Shown one piece after another: positions 1 through 5,409 of a stretch of 5,834 nt of DNA. The notes below the pieces were generated by a model, which had not been told where the DNA came from, ran no database searches, and saw only the letters and a list, made by a program, of their open reading frames with translations. A program made the position numbers and the translations under genes. The DNA comes from an uncultured Devosia sp. Its GTDB lineage: Bacteria; Pseudomonadota; Alphaproteobacteria; Rhizobiales; Devosiaceae. The stretch spans positions 1 to 5,834 of the forward strand of contig CAKTFF010000157.1 of the NCBI GenBank assembly GCA_934553185.1. The letters are read 5' to 3'. The first letter of the stretch is position 1. The number at the start of each line of letters is the position of its first letter.

Positions 1-137
1 CAAGGGCAATCGGGCATGAGGAACGCATGCCGGTCATGCGCCACCAATCAGAGTAGCTCCTGTGGTGAGCCTGTCGCACCACCGCGGAGTTGCACGAAAG
101 CCCGCACTGCCCAGACCTCTACCGAGGCTGAAATCCC
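1..137. other. Flanking stretch with no supported gene
   Basis: This is the region downstream of the molybdoprotein stop codon. I see no tRNA-like cloverleaf and no hairpin followed by a T-tract. There are two modest inverted repeats: GGCATG at 13-18 with CATGCC at 26-31 (7-nt loop), and GTGGTG at 62-67 with CACCAC at 77-82 (9-nt loop). Neither has a U-run on the minus strand, so a rho-independent terminator for the minus-strand operon is not supported. On the plus strand a short open frame ends at TAG 54-56 and another at TAA 139-141. Either could be the tail of a gene outside the window, but neither gives a recognisable protein end. Confidence 0.4.
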
Positions 138-926
138 CTAAATTCCACCAAACCAGTCATAGCCCAGATCCTCCCAATAGCCACCATGCCCCTTTCCGAA
201 GGGCGACAGGTCGTCCACCAGTTCGATCGTGTGGAGATATTTGGGCTGCTTGTAGCCGAGCGCCCGCTCGATGCGCAGCCGAATGGGCGCACCATTGCTG
301 ACCGGCAGAACCTGATCGTTGAGCCCGTAGCTCAAAATCGTTTGCGGATGATAAGCGTCCACCAGGTCACTGCTCTCGTAGTAGAGAATGTCGCCCGATA
401 GCGTGCGCTGGATATTGTCGAAGCAATGGTAGACGCAGAACCTTGCTTGGGGCTTGACACCCGCCATGTCGAGGATCGGACCAAGCGGCGTGCCGGTCCA
501 TTTGGCGATGCAACTCCATCCTTCCACGCAATCGTGCCGGGTGATCTGCGAACGTGATGGCATGTTGCGCAATTCGGCCAGGGAGAAGCTCACCTCCCGA
601 TCCACCATGCCCTTGACGGTCAGCCGATACGACTCGAAATTCTGCGCGCGCAGAAACGAGTATTCCGCGGTTGTCGGCTCCACCGAACCGTTGGGCTTCA
701 TGCCCTGCCGGATTTCGGTCGCGGCATACTCACGCGCCAGCGTCTGCTCGCCGATTAGGGCGCGCTGCGCAGTATAGGTCAGCACATTGGCTTGCTCGAG
801 CACCCCGCGCACCGGATTGTCGCGTTGACCCAGGAAGTCGAACTGATTGCAGCCCGCAAGGATCAAACCCGACCCAGAAACTGCAGAACCTCGGAGAAAG
901 CCGCGCCGTGTAATGAGGCCGCTCAT
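138..926 (-). CDS. Tat-exported molybdopterin-dependent oxidoreductase (sulfite oxidase/MsrP fold), putative lipoprotein
   Basis: Predicted periplasmic molybdenum-cofactor enzyme of the sulfite oxidase/YedY superfamily, 262 residues from the chosen start. Seen directly: a twin-arginine signal (TRRGFLRG, residues 6-13) followed by a hydrophobic stretch and the lipobox LAGC with Cys26, so the mature protein is probably a membrane-anchored lipoprotein. The core motif HDCVEGWSC (131-139) holds Cys133, the expected molybdenum ligand. An Arg-rich segment, GAPIRLRIER (212-221), and a C-terminal YWEDLGYDWF (250-259) typical of this subfamily follow. The start at 926 is preferred over an in-frame ATG at 974 because GGAGA lies 6 nt upstream and the Tat motif then falls at residue 6. 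The start overlaps the stop of the cytochrome b gene by 4 bp (ATGA), which implies translational coupling and a shared complex. Family knowledge: such enzymes act on sulfite, methionine sulfoxide or unknown substrates. The partner here is a four-helix cytochrome b, not a SorB-type cytochrome c. The six-helix MsrQ is also absent from the window. The substrate is therefore not assigned. Confidence 0.93.
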   Translation of the reverse strand: MSGLITRRGFLRGSAVSGSGLILAGCNQFDFLGQRDNPVRGVLEQANVLTYTAQRALIGEQTLAREYAATEIRQGMKPNGSVEPTTAEYSFLRAQNFESYRLTVKGMVDREVSFSLAELRNMPSRSQITRHDCVEGWSCIAKWTGTPLGPILDMAGVKPQARFCVYHCFDNIQRTLSGDILYYESSDLVDAYHPQTILSYGLNDQVLPVSNGAPIRLRIERALGYKQPKYLHTIELVDDLSPFGKGHGGYWEDLGYDWFGGI

Positions 927-1771
927 GGTTTGTCTCCGTTCTTGACCGGCGTGCCGGGGCTCGCGCGATACCATCCCGTGATCATGGAGCGCATCTCATT
1001 GATCGGCCCTGCTGCAAACACCATGACAAGGTGGATGATGAAAAAGACCACTAGCAGCAGCATGGCGACGAAATGGATCGTCCGGGCCGTTTGCCGCCCG
1101 CCAAACAGGTCAAGCAGCCATGGCGCACCGGCATTGAAGCCTGGGCTCATCGTGTAACCGGTCAGGATGATCAGCGGGAACAGGATGAAGAACACCGTTC
1201 CATAGGTCAGCTTCTGCAAAGGCCCATAGCTTCGGCCATGCTTGAACCGAAGCCTCGCGTGATCGGCGATATCGCGTGGAACGCCCGACAAGTCGGATGC
1301 CGCAGGCACCAGGTCGCGCCGCAAATGCCCATTGATCAGGCTGGCAACGAACCAGACCAGCAACGCGCCCACAAGCAGCCAGCCGAAAAAGAAATGCACC
1401 ACACGACCTGTTCCCAAGTCGCGATAGGACGGAATGGTCACCGAGCCTGGAAAAGCCGTGAACACCGGCCGTTCTTCCGTCCCGCTGACCCCGAGCACGC
1501 CCGTCGTATCGTAAGTCTGGCCTAGCACAGTGGTTTGCCCGCGCGGTCCGTTTTCGGTGTTCACCGCGCCGATCTGGAGAACCGCATTGTCGAACTCAAA
1601 GCCTGACTGCTGCCCGATATAAAGCGCTGGGTGAGCGTTGAAGATTTGCAGCCCGCTCAACAGAAGAAAGAACAAACAGATCACCCAGATCCAATGGGTG
1701 ACGCGGGTGAAGATCGACTGGCGATAGATCAACGGACCCTTGCCCGCGCCCTGCTCCGTGTTCTGGCTCAT
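923..1771 (-). CDS. Cytochrome b/b561-type membrane subunit (thiosulfate reductase cytochrome b-like, COG4117 type)
   Basis: Predicted inner-membrane dihaem cytochrome b of 282 residues that passes electrons between the quinone pool and the molybdoenzyme encoded immediately after it. Four hydrophobic segments are visible at about residues 26-45, 122-147, 187-209 and 230-254. Histidines suited to haem ligation are His26 (TRVTHW), His126 (RVVHFFFGW), His233 (ARTIHF) and His247 (FIIHLV). The loop between helices 1 and 2 is long (about 75 residues) and contains FPGSVTIPSYRDLGTGR, a block I associate with this subfamily from memory. The start at 1771 is chosen because GAGGGAGA (1783-1776) precedes it at good spacing and the protein then begins just before helix 1. 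The same frame stays open upstream to 2197, but that part overlaps the thuA-like gene and reads as low-complexity Arg/Gly/His-rich translation. The stop overlaps the molybdoprotein start (ATGA). What else it could be: a Ni-Fe hydrogenase or formate dehydrogenase cytochrome b subunit, but no such partner is nearby. Confidence 0.92.
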   Translation of the reverse strand: MSQNTEQGAGKGPLIYRQSIFTRVTHWIWVICLFFLLLSGLQIFNAHPALYIGQQSGFEFDNAVLQIGAVNTENGPRGQTTVLGQTYDTTGVLGVSGTEERPVFTAFPGSVTIPSYRDLGTGRVVHFFFGWLLVGALLVWFVASLINGHLRRDLVPAASDLSGVPRDIADHARLRFKHGRSYGPLQKLTYGTVFFILFPLIILTGYTMSPGFNAGAPWLLDLFGGRQTARTIHFVAMLLLVVFFIIHLVMVFAAGPINEMRSMITGWYRASPGTPVKNGDKP

Positions 1772-1863
1772 GCGATCTCCCTCGGCAGGCCTACCCTGTC
1801 GCCTTGAAGTAACGGGGCACCATGCCGCTTTGTGTTGCGGCACACGCTTTAGTGACCCTGCCC
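1772..1863 (-). other. Spacer between thuA-like gene and cytochrome b gene with weak stem-loop
   Basis: This is a 92-bp same-strand gap. It contains TGCCGC (1823-1828) and GCGGCA (1837-1842) separated by 8 nt, and no T-tract follows on the minus strand. It could be an RNA hairpin that modulates read-through or stability between the two genes, but nothing proves a terminator or a promoter. The ribosome binding site of the cytochrome b gene (GAGGGAGA) lies at 1776-1783. Confidence 0.25.
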
Positions 1864-2511
1864 TCAGTCCTCGCGGGCTGCCCAGTTCATGCCGCGCCGC
1901 ATGATGGTCGCCATTTCCAGCACCTCGAACTCCTTGGCCTGGTGGCCAAGCGTGGAGTGGAAGACGCGCCCCTTGCCATGCTGACGCTTCCACACCACCG
2001 GCATTTTCACGCCCTCGATCCAGGACGCATGCTCGCCGGTAAAGGTGGTGGTCGCCAGCACGTGGTTGGAAGGGTCCACATGCATGTAATATTGCTCGGA
2101 CGTATAAGCGAAGCTCTTGATCCCGGCCATCACCGGGTCCATCGGGTCGGCGACATCGACCTTGTAGTCGATGATATTGCCCGGATGGGCGACCCACTGC
2201 CCTCCCACCATGAATTGGTAGTCCACGGCCTCACGGAAGGCGTCGCTCATGCCACCATGATGACCAGCCAGCCCGACGCCACCTTCCACGGCCTTGACGA
2301 GGTTGGCGACTTCGTCCTTTTCGATTTTGCTCATGGTGAAGATGGGGATGATCAGCGACAGATCCTGAATCGACGGATCGGCAAAGGCGCTGGTCTCGGT
2401 TGCCATGCGCACTGAAAATCCATCTTCATGCAGCCACCGCCGGTAGATGGCGGCGCACTCTTCCGGATCGTGGCCGGACCAGCCGCCATAAACGATCAAC
2501 GCGCTTTTCAT
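1864..2511 (-). CDS. ThuA-domain protein (glutamine amidotransferase-like fold)
   Basis: Predicted cytoplasmic protein of 215 residues with no signal peptide. It resembles the ThuA-like family (class I glutamine amidotransferase-like fold, named for trehalose utilisation in rhizobia). Visible motifs in order: ALIVYGGWSGHD (4-15), which opens the Rossmann-like core; IIPIFTM (54-60); GLAGHHGGMSDAF (80-92), the family's nucleophile-elbow region, here without a cysteine; YYMHVDP (141-147); and PVVWKRQHGKGRVFHSTLGH (171-190), the characteristic C-terminal block. No Cys-His-Glu triad is seen, as is usual for ThuA proteins, so amidotransferase activity is unlikely. GGGGAAG lies 6 nt before the ATG. 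It sits 64 bp after gtrA and 92 bp before the cytochrome b gene on the same strand, so co-transcription is plausible. Family knowledge ties ThuA/ThuB to keto-sugar metabolism of trehalose-like disaccharides. The actual substrate here is unknown. It differs strongly from the second ThuA protein at the right edge of the window. Confidence 0.9.
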   Translation of the reverse strand: MKSALIVYGGWSGHDPEECAAIYRRWLHEDGFSVRMATETSAFADPSIQDLSLIIPIFTMSKIEKDEVANLVKAVEGGVGLAGHHGGMSDAFREAVDYQFMVGGQWVAHPGNIIDYKVDVADPMDPVMAGIKSFAYTSEQYYMHVDPSNHVLATTTFTGEHASWIEGVKMPVVWKRQHGKGRVFHSTLGHQAKEFEVLEMATIMRRGMNWAARED

Positions 2512-2575
2512 GCTGCACTTCCCCGCAAATCAAACAGCGGGACAATACGCGACGGAACGCGGTTTACCTAGCCCG
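2512..2575 (-). other. Short spacer between gtrA-like and thuA-like genes
   Basis: A 64-bp gap on the minus strand. It holds the GGGGAAG ribosome binding site of the thuA-like gene (2518-2524). No hairpin with a T-tract is present, so transcription from the gtrA-like gene could run through. No promoter with good -35/-10 elements is recognisable. Confidence 0.3.
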
Positions 2576-3043
2576 TCAGGCAAGCGCGGCGGCAGGGCGC
2601 AGCCGCGTGCGGGCAAAGGCCCAGCTTCGCAGCACGGCAAAGTTGATGCCAGAGGTCAGGGCGATCACCAGCATGGATGCAAACACCGTGGGAACAGCCA
2701 GAACGCCATGCACCACAAAGGAAAATACGGCTGCAAGCACCAGCGCCATAGCCTGTACGGCAAGGTAACGCGGCAAAGCTTGGCGATGAGGCGCAGGCGA
2801 TGCAAACGAAAAGCGGCGATGCAGCAGGTAGACCGGGCCGATCAGCGCTCCATAACATAGGGCATTGACCAGCCAGTGCGCGAGCCCGGTGCCGGCAAGA
2901 ACCAGCAGCGACGACAGCACCACAAAGGCCAGCGCGCCACCACCACCGATCATGACGAATGCGAGCAGATCCGCATGACCTTGCCCTGCCCGCTCAGGGG
3001 CACGCGGCACGTCATGCATCAAACTTTGCAATGCTTCACTCAT
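2576..3043 (-). CDS. GtrA-family four-helix membrane protein
   Basis: Predicted inner-membrane protein of 155 residues. The pattern fits the GtrA family, small four-helix proteins thought to help move polyprenyl-phosphate-linked sugars (bactoprenol-glucose type flippases) or to act with glycosyltransferases in surface polysaccharide glycosylation. Hydrophobic segments lie at about 25-50, 54-75, 93-113 and 117-138. Family hallmarks are the basic/aromatic turn YLLHRRFSF (72-80) after helix 2, the RYLAVQ entry into helix 3 (92-97), and the final SGINFAVLRSWAF (131-143), with the conserved Asn134 and the W-x-F exit. The start at 3043 is chosen because the upstream extension to 3130 is Arg/Cys/Gly-rich and unlike a GtrA N-terminus. 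GAGGA is present but lies rather far away (about 12 nt), so Met9 (3019) is a possible alternative. No glycosyltransferase is next to it, so its sugar partner is unknown. It is the first gene of the minus-strand series. Confidence 0.82.
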   Translation of the reverse strand: MSEALQSLMHDVPRAPERAGQGHADLLAFVMIGGGGALAFVVLSSLLVLAGTGLAHWLVNALCYGALIGPVYLLHRRFSFASPAPHRQALPRYLAVQAMALVLAAVFSFVVHGVLAVPTVFASMLVIALTSGINFAVLRSWAFARTRLRPAAALA

Positions 3044-3183
3044 CCATCGCCCACGTCCTCGACATCCCGCCTCCGGCAAACTGCGCCGGCAAGCCTTTCC
3101 AGGCCGTTTACCGCAGCCTGACATGCCCACAAGTCCTGCATGATGCCGGGCTCTTGATGAACCCCCATTCCCGCATGGGCTCC

Positions 3184-3201
3184 ATGAACGCGCGATGAAC
3201 G
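3184..3201 (-). promoter_or_regulatory. Candidate Pho-box-like direct repeat
   Basis: The plus strand reads ATGAACG, CGCG, ATGAACG. On the minus strand this is CGTTCAT-N4-CGTTCAT, an exact 7-bp repeat with an 11-bp period. The enterobacterial and rhizobial PhoB consensus is CTGTCAT-N4-CTGTCAT, and each repeat here matches 5 of 7 positions. The geometry is right but the two mismatches fall in the first half of each repeat. It is oriented toward the gtrA-like gene and lies about 145 bp upstream of the nucleotidase start. Assignment is tentative. Confidence 0.22.
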
Positions 3202-3220
3202 AGGTGAAGTGCTGCCTCGC

Positions 3221-3234
3221 ACACTGTTCAGTGT
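3221..3234. promoter_or_regulatory. Candidate operator: perfect hyphenated palindrome
   Basis: ACACTG-TT-CAGTGT is a perfect 6-bp inverted repeat with a 2-bp centre, located 112-125 bp upstream of the nucleotidase start and inside the divergent promoter region. The size and symmetry suit a dimeric helix-turn-helix regulator (for example TetR or GntR type). No regulator gene is present in the window. It partly overlaps GTGTCAC (3231-3237). The identity of any binding protein is unknown. Confidence 0.3.
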
Positions 3235-3333
3235 CACAAAAGGCTGGTTAACTCCCCTCTCGCATGCTCGCGCCAGTGCCTCGAAGACGAGGTCTGCGCC
3301 GGCATGATGCAGAACTGCTCCGAAGCCAATCAA

Positions 3334-3337
3334 AGGA
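3334..3337 (+). promoter_or_regulatory. Ribosome binding site that sets the nucleotidase start
   Basis: AGGA within CAAAGGAAAA lies 8 nt before the ATG at 3346. It supports that start over the in-frame ATG codons at 3304 and 3307, which would add residues ahead of the signal peptide and lack a comparable site. Confidence 0.7.
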
Positions 3338-3345
3338 AAACAGGG

Positions 3346-4953
3346 ATGAAACATCTTCTACTCGGCGCCACGGCGCTCACCCTCTGCGCCGGATTTTCGA
3401 GCACTGCCTATGCCGATTGGACGCTCAACATCCTTCACATCAACGATTTCCACTCCCGCTTTGGACCAATCACAGACTCTGACTCAAACTGTGATCCCGA
3501 AACCGACGCGGCTGGCGAGTGCTTCGGCGGCATAGCGCGTCTCAAGACCGCAATCGACAGCAAGCGGTCCGAACTCGAGGGCGAGAACGTCGTCCTGCTC
3601 GATGCAGGCGATCAATTTCAAGGTTCGCTTTTTTATACTCAGTATCGCAGCGAGATCATCTCCGAGTTCTCCAACGCGCTCGGTATCGACGTCATGGCTG
3701 TAGGCAACCATGAGTTCGATGACGGACCTGAGGAACTCGCGACCTTCCTTCAGGCTGTCGAGTTCCCGGTCATTTCGGGCAACACCAATGTGGAAAACGA
3801 GCCGCTGCTTGCCGGCAAGCTCGAAGGCACACACGTGCTCGACATTGGCGGCGAAAAGATCGGCATCGTCTCAGCCCTGGCAGAAGATACCGATGAAACC
3901 TCATCGCCCGGCGAGAATGTCCAGTTCGATGATACCATCACGAGCCTTCGTACGCAGGTCGATGCCCTTACAGCCTCCGGCGTCAACAAGATCATTGCGC
4001 TGACCCATGTCGGCTACATCCAGGATCTTGAGATTGCGGCCAACGTGCCCGGCATCGACGTCATTGTCGGCGGCCATTCACATACGCTTCTGTCCAACAC
4101 CGAAGAAGGCGCCGCCGGTGGCTACCCCACCATGGTCGACGGGCCTGACGGGGTCGAAGTGCCGGTGGTCACCGCCTATTCCTACGGCAAGTATCTCGGT
4201 GACCTCGTTGTCACCTTCGACGACGATGGCAAGGTCACGTCAGCCGAAGGCGCCCCGATCCTTATCGACGCGTCTGTCGTCGCCGATGAAGGTTACGCTG
4301 CGCGCCTAGCCGAGCTCGAAGCGCCGCTTCAGGAGTTGATGGCAGAGGTCATCGGCACGACAACCGGGGTATTGGAAGGCAGCCGCGAGATTTGTCGCGT
4401 GGAGGAGTGCTCCATGGGCAATCTTCTTGCCGATGCCATTCTGGACCGCGTTGCCGATCAAGGCGCCGACATTGCCTTCCAGAACGGCGGCGGCATACGC
4501 GCCTCCATTGAGGCCGGCGAGATCACCATGGGCGAAGTGCTCACAGTTCTCCCCTTCTCCAACACGCTTGCCACCGTCGATGTCTCGGGCGCTGACGTGA
4601 TCGATGCTTTGGAAAACGGCGTGTCCGATATCGAGAATGGCGCCGGCCGCTTCGCGCAGGTGGCGGGTCTCAAATACAGCTATACGCTCGCCAACCCGGT
4701 TGGCGATCGCGTCAGCGACGTCATGGTGCGCGGTGAGGGCGACACCTGGGTTCCGATCGATGAGGAAGCAACCTATACGGTTGTTACCAACAATTATGTC
4801 CGCGGTGGTGGAGACGGCTTTGGCACCTTTGCCGAAGGCGACAATCCCTATGACTTCGGCCCGCCGCTCGAGCAGGTCGTGGCTGAATACATCGCCAAGC
4901 AGGGCGGCGAATACACCCCCTACACTGATGGGCGCATCACAGTCATCGAGTAA
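3346..4953 (+). CDS. Exported 5'-nucleotidase / 2',3'-cyclic phosphodiesterase-type metallophosphatase (UshA/NT5E family)
   Basis: Predicted periplasmic enzyme of 535 residues that removes phosphate from nucleotides, for salvage of nucleosides and phosphate. A Sec signal peptide (residues 1-23) ends in AYA before Asp24. The N-terminal dimetal calcineurin-like domain shows all expected blocks: ILHINDFHSRFGP (29-41, Asp34/His36), LLDAGDQFQGS (84-94, Asp89), AVGNHEFDDG (118-127, catalytic Asn121/His122 pair), ALTHVGY (218-224, His221) and VGGHSHT (241-247, His244/His246). The C-terminal substrate domain shows CSMGNLLADA (355-364), QNGGGIR (379-385), LPFSNTLATVDVSG (402-415), GRFAQVAGL (434-442) and YVRGGGDGF (484-492). 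Cys350 and Cys355 flank the domain junction and may pair; Cys49 and Cys59 may also pair. Length matches the soluble bacterial family, with no wall anchor or C-terminal membrane segment. It is monocistronic, transcribed divergently from the gtrA-like gene and ended by a strong hairpin. Exact substrate preference (5'-nucleotide, 3'-nucleotide or cyclic nucleotide, UDP-sugar) cannot be read from the sequence. Confidence 0.95.
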   Translation: MKHLLLGATALTLCAGFSSTAYADWTLNILHINDFHSRFGPITDSDSNCDPETDAAGECFGGIARLKTAIDSKRSELEGENVVLLDAGDQFQGSLFYTQYRSEIISEFSNALGIDVMAVGNHEFDDGPEELATFLQAVEFPVISGNTNVENEPLLAGKLEGTHVLDIGGEKIGIVSALAEDTDETSSPGENVQFDDTITSLRTQVDALTASGVNKIIALTHVGYIQDLEIAANVPGIDVIVGGHSHTLLSNTEEGAAGGYPTMVDGPDGVEVPVVTAYSYGKYLGDLVVTFDDDGKVTSAEGAPILIDASVVADEGYAARLAELEAPLQELMAEVIGTTTGVLEGSREICRVEECSMGNLLADAILDRVADQGADIAFQNGGGIRASIEAGEITMGEVLTVLPFSNTLATVDVSGADVIDALENGVSDIENGAGRFAQVAGLKYSYTLANPVGDRVSDVMVRGEGDTWVPIDEEATYTVVTNNYVRGGGDGFGTFAEGDNPYDFGPPLEQVVAEYIAKQGGEYTPYTDGRITVIE

Positions 4954-4960
4954 GCAAAAC

Positions 4961-4987
4961 AAAGGGCGCCATCACGGCGCCCTTTTT
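4961..4987. terminator. Bidirectional rho-independent terminator between convergent genes
   Basis: AAAGGGCGCC (4961-4970) and GGCGCCCTTT (4976-4985) form a perfect 10-bp stem with the 5-nt loop ATCAC. On the plus strand the stem runs into TTTTT (4983-4987) just after the nucleotidase stop. On the minus strand it is followed by GTTTTGC, giving TTTGTTTT, 23 nt beyond the stop of the GlsB-type gene. The placement between two converging stop codons fits a shared terminator. Confidence 0.9.
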
Positions 4988-5007
4988 CTTTACGGCTTCA
5001 GAAGCGG

Positions 5008-5259
5008 CTACGTCCGCCTGGCAATCTGGTTCCAGGCCAGGAGGATAATCACCGCCCCAAGGATCGAGGCGATGAAACCGGCTCCGTCACCACTGTCATA
5101 CCAGCCCACCGCTTGTCCCAGCCAGGTCGCGAGCACGGACCCGACGATCCCCAGCACCGTGGTCAGAATGAAGCCGCTCGGCTTGTGATCGCCCGGCGTG
5201 ATCCACTTGGCAATCAGCCCCGCAACAAATCCGACGATGATAGCCCACAAAATACCCAT
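5008..5259 (-). CDS. GlsB/YeaQ/YmgE-family small membrane protein (transglycosylase-associated family)
   Basis: Predicted inner-membrane protein of 83 residues. It matches the small three-helix, glycine-rich family annotated as GlsB/YeaQ/YmgE or transglycosylase-associated protein. Hydrophobic segments lie at about 2-20, 29-51 and 58-77. Hallmarks are the opening GFVAGLIAKWITPG (10-23), the second-helix block GFILTTVLGIVGSVLATWLG (29-48), and GFIASILGAVIILLAWN (61-77). Family members are commonly stress-induced and their biochemical role is unclear; the transglycosylase name comes from historical association. GGGAG sits 7 nt before the ATG, and the length is usual for the family. It converges on the nucleotidase gene and shares its terminator. 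I looked for an EcfG-type promoter (GGAAC ... CGTT) upstream, since general-stress control is common for such genes in alphaproteobacteria, and did not find a clear one. The next upstream gene on the same strand ends 150 bp away, so this gene probably has its own promoter. Confidence 0.92.
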   Translation of the reverse strand: MGILWAIIVGFVAGLIAKWITPGDHKPSGFILTTVLGIVGSVLATWLGQAVGWYDSGDGAGFIASILGAVIILLAWNQIARRT

Positions 5260-5409
5260 GCTGACGCTCCCATGTTTAGCGCCATAGACATGGCCCTTAA
5301 GTCCGCGATTGCAAGATAGAACCGGACCGCCACGAGGCCTGGTGTACCTGCATCAGAGCGCCGCGAGGGACCCTAACGTCGTGGCGGCACGGCACTTTGC
5401 TGCCTCCGC
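5260..5409 (-). other. Spacer upstream of the GlsB-type gene, with long-range inverted repeat
   Basis: A 150-bp gap without a plausible ORF. A 9-bp inverted repeat, CCGCCACGA (5327-5335) and TCGTGGCGG (5379-5387), encloses 43 nt that include the small odd palindrome AGGGACCCT. No T-tract follows on the minus strand, so this is not a clear terminator for the thuA gene. A TTGCAA on the minus strand could be a -35 element, but no matching -10 at 16-18 bp is convincing. A leader structure or small RNA is possible but unsupported. Confidence 0.3.

Larger units (their letters stand above)
3044..3345. other. Divergent intergenic region between gtrA-like and nucleotidase genes
   Basis: About 300 bp that must hold the promoters of both flanking divergent genes. 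Open frames crossing it on both strands (for example minus 3040-3354) give Arg/Gly/His-rich translations with no family features, so I do not call a gene. Visible structure: a 7-bp direct repeat with a 4-bp spacer at 3184-3201, a perfect hyphenated palindrome at 3221-3234, and a small hairpin CCTCG-AAGA-CGAGG at 3279-3292 that could form in the nucleotidase leader. A TTAACT at 3248-3253 could serve as a -10 element for the plus strand, but its -35 match (TGTTCA, 3225-3230) is poor, so no promoter is asserted. Confidence 0.5.

Noticed and set aside
1..47. Possible minus-strand gene start (TTG at 47 or GTG at 44 after AGGAG at 57-61)
   Set aside because: It depends on rare start codons, and at most about 15 residues are visible. 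No family is recognisable.
1..56. Plus-strand open frame ending at TAG 54-56, possible tail of a gene to the left
   Set aside because: Only 17 residues are visible, with no recognisable C-terminal motif, and the complementary minus frame is also open. It is not decidable without sequence to the left.
1823..1842. Stem TGCCGC/GCGGCA as a rho-independent terminator after the thuA-like gene
   Set aside because: The stem is only 6 bp with an 8-nt loop and no T-tract follows on the minus strand.
1772..2197. N-terminal extension of the cytochrome b frame upstream of 1771
   Set aside because: It overlaps the well-supported ThuA-domain gene in another frame and its translation is Arg/Gly/His-rich without family motifs. 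A good ribosome binding site precedes the ATG at 1771.
3148..3200. Three ATGAAC copies (3157, 3184, 3195) as a short repeat array
   Set aside because: Spacing is irregular (27 and 11 bp) and the flanks differ. Only the last two form a structured repeat, which is reported separately.
3040..3354. 104-codon minus-strand frame across the divergent intergenic region
   Set aside because: It overlaps the nucleotidase start and shows no domain or membrane features. No ribosome binding site supports it.
4306..4962. 218-codon open frame antisense to the nucleotidase
   Set aside because: It lies wholly opposite a strongly supported gene and carries no recognisable motifs. Long antisense frames are expected in GC-rich genes with this codon use.
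5260..5409. EcfG-type general stress promoter for the GlsB-type gene
   Set aside because: No GGAAC with CGTT at 16-17 bp spacing was found on the minus strand. CGTT occurs, but without a paired -35.
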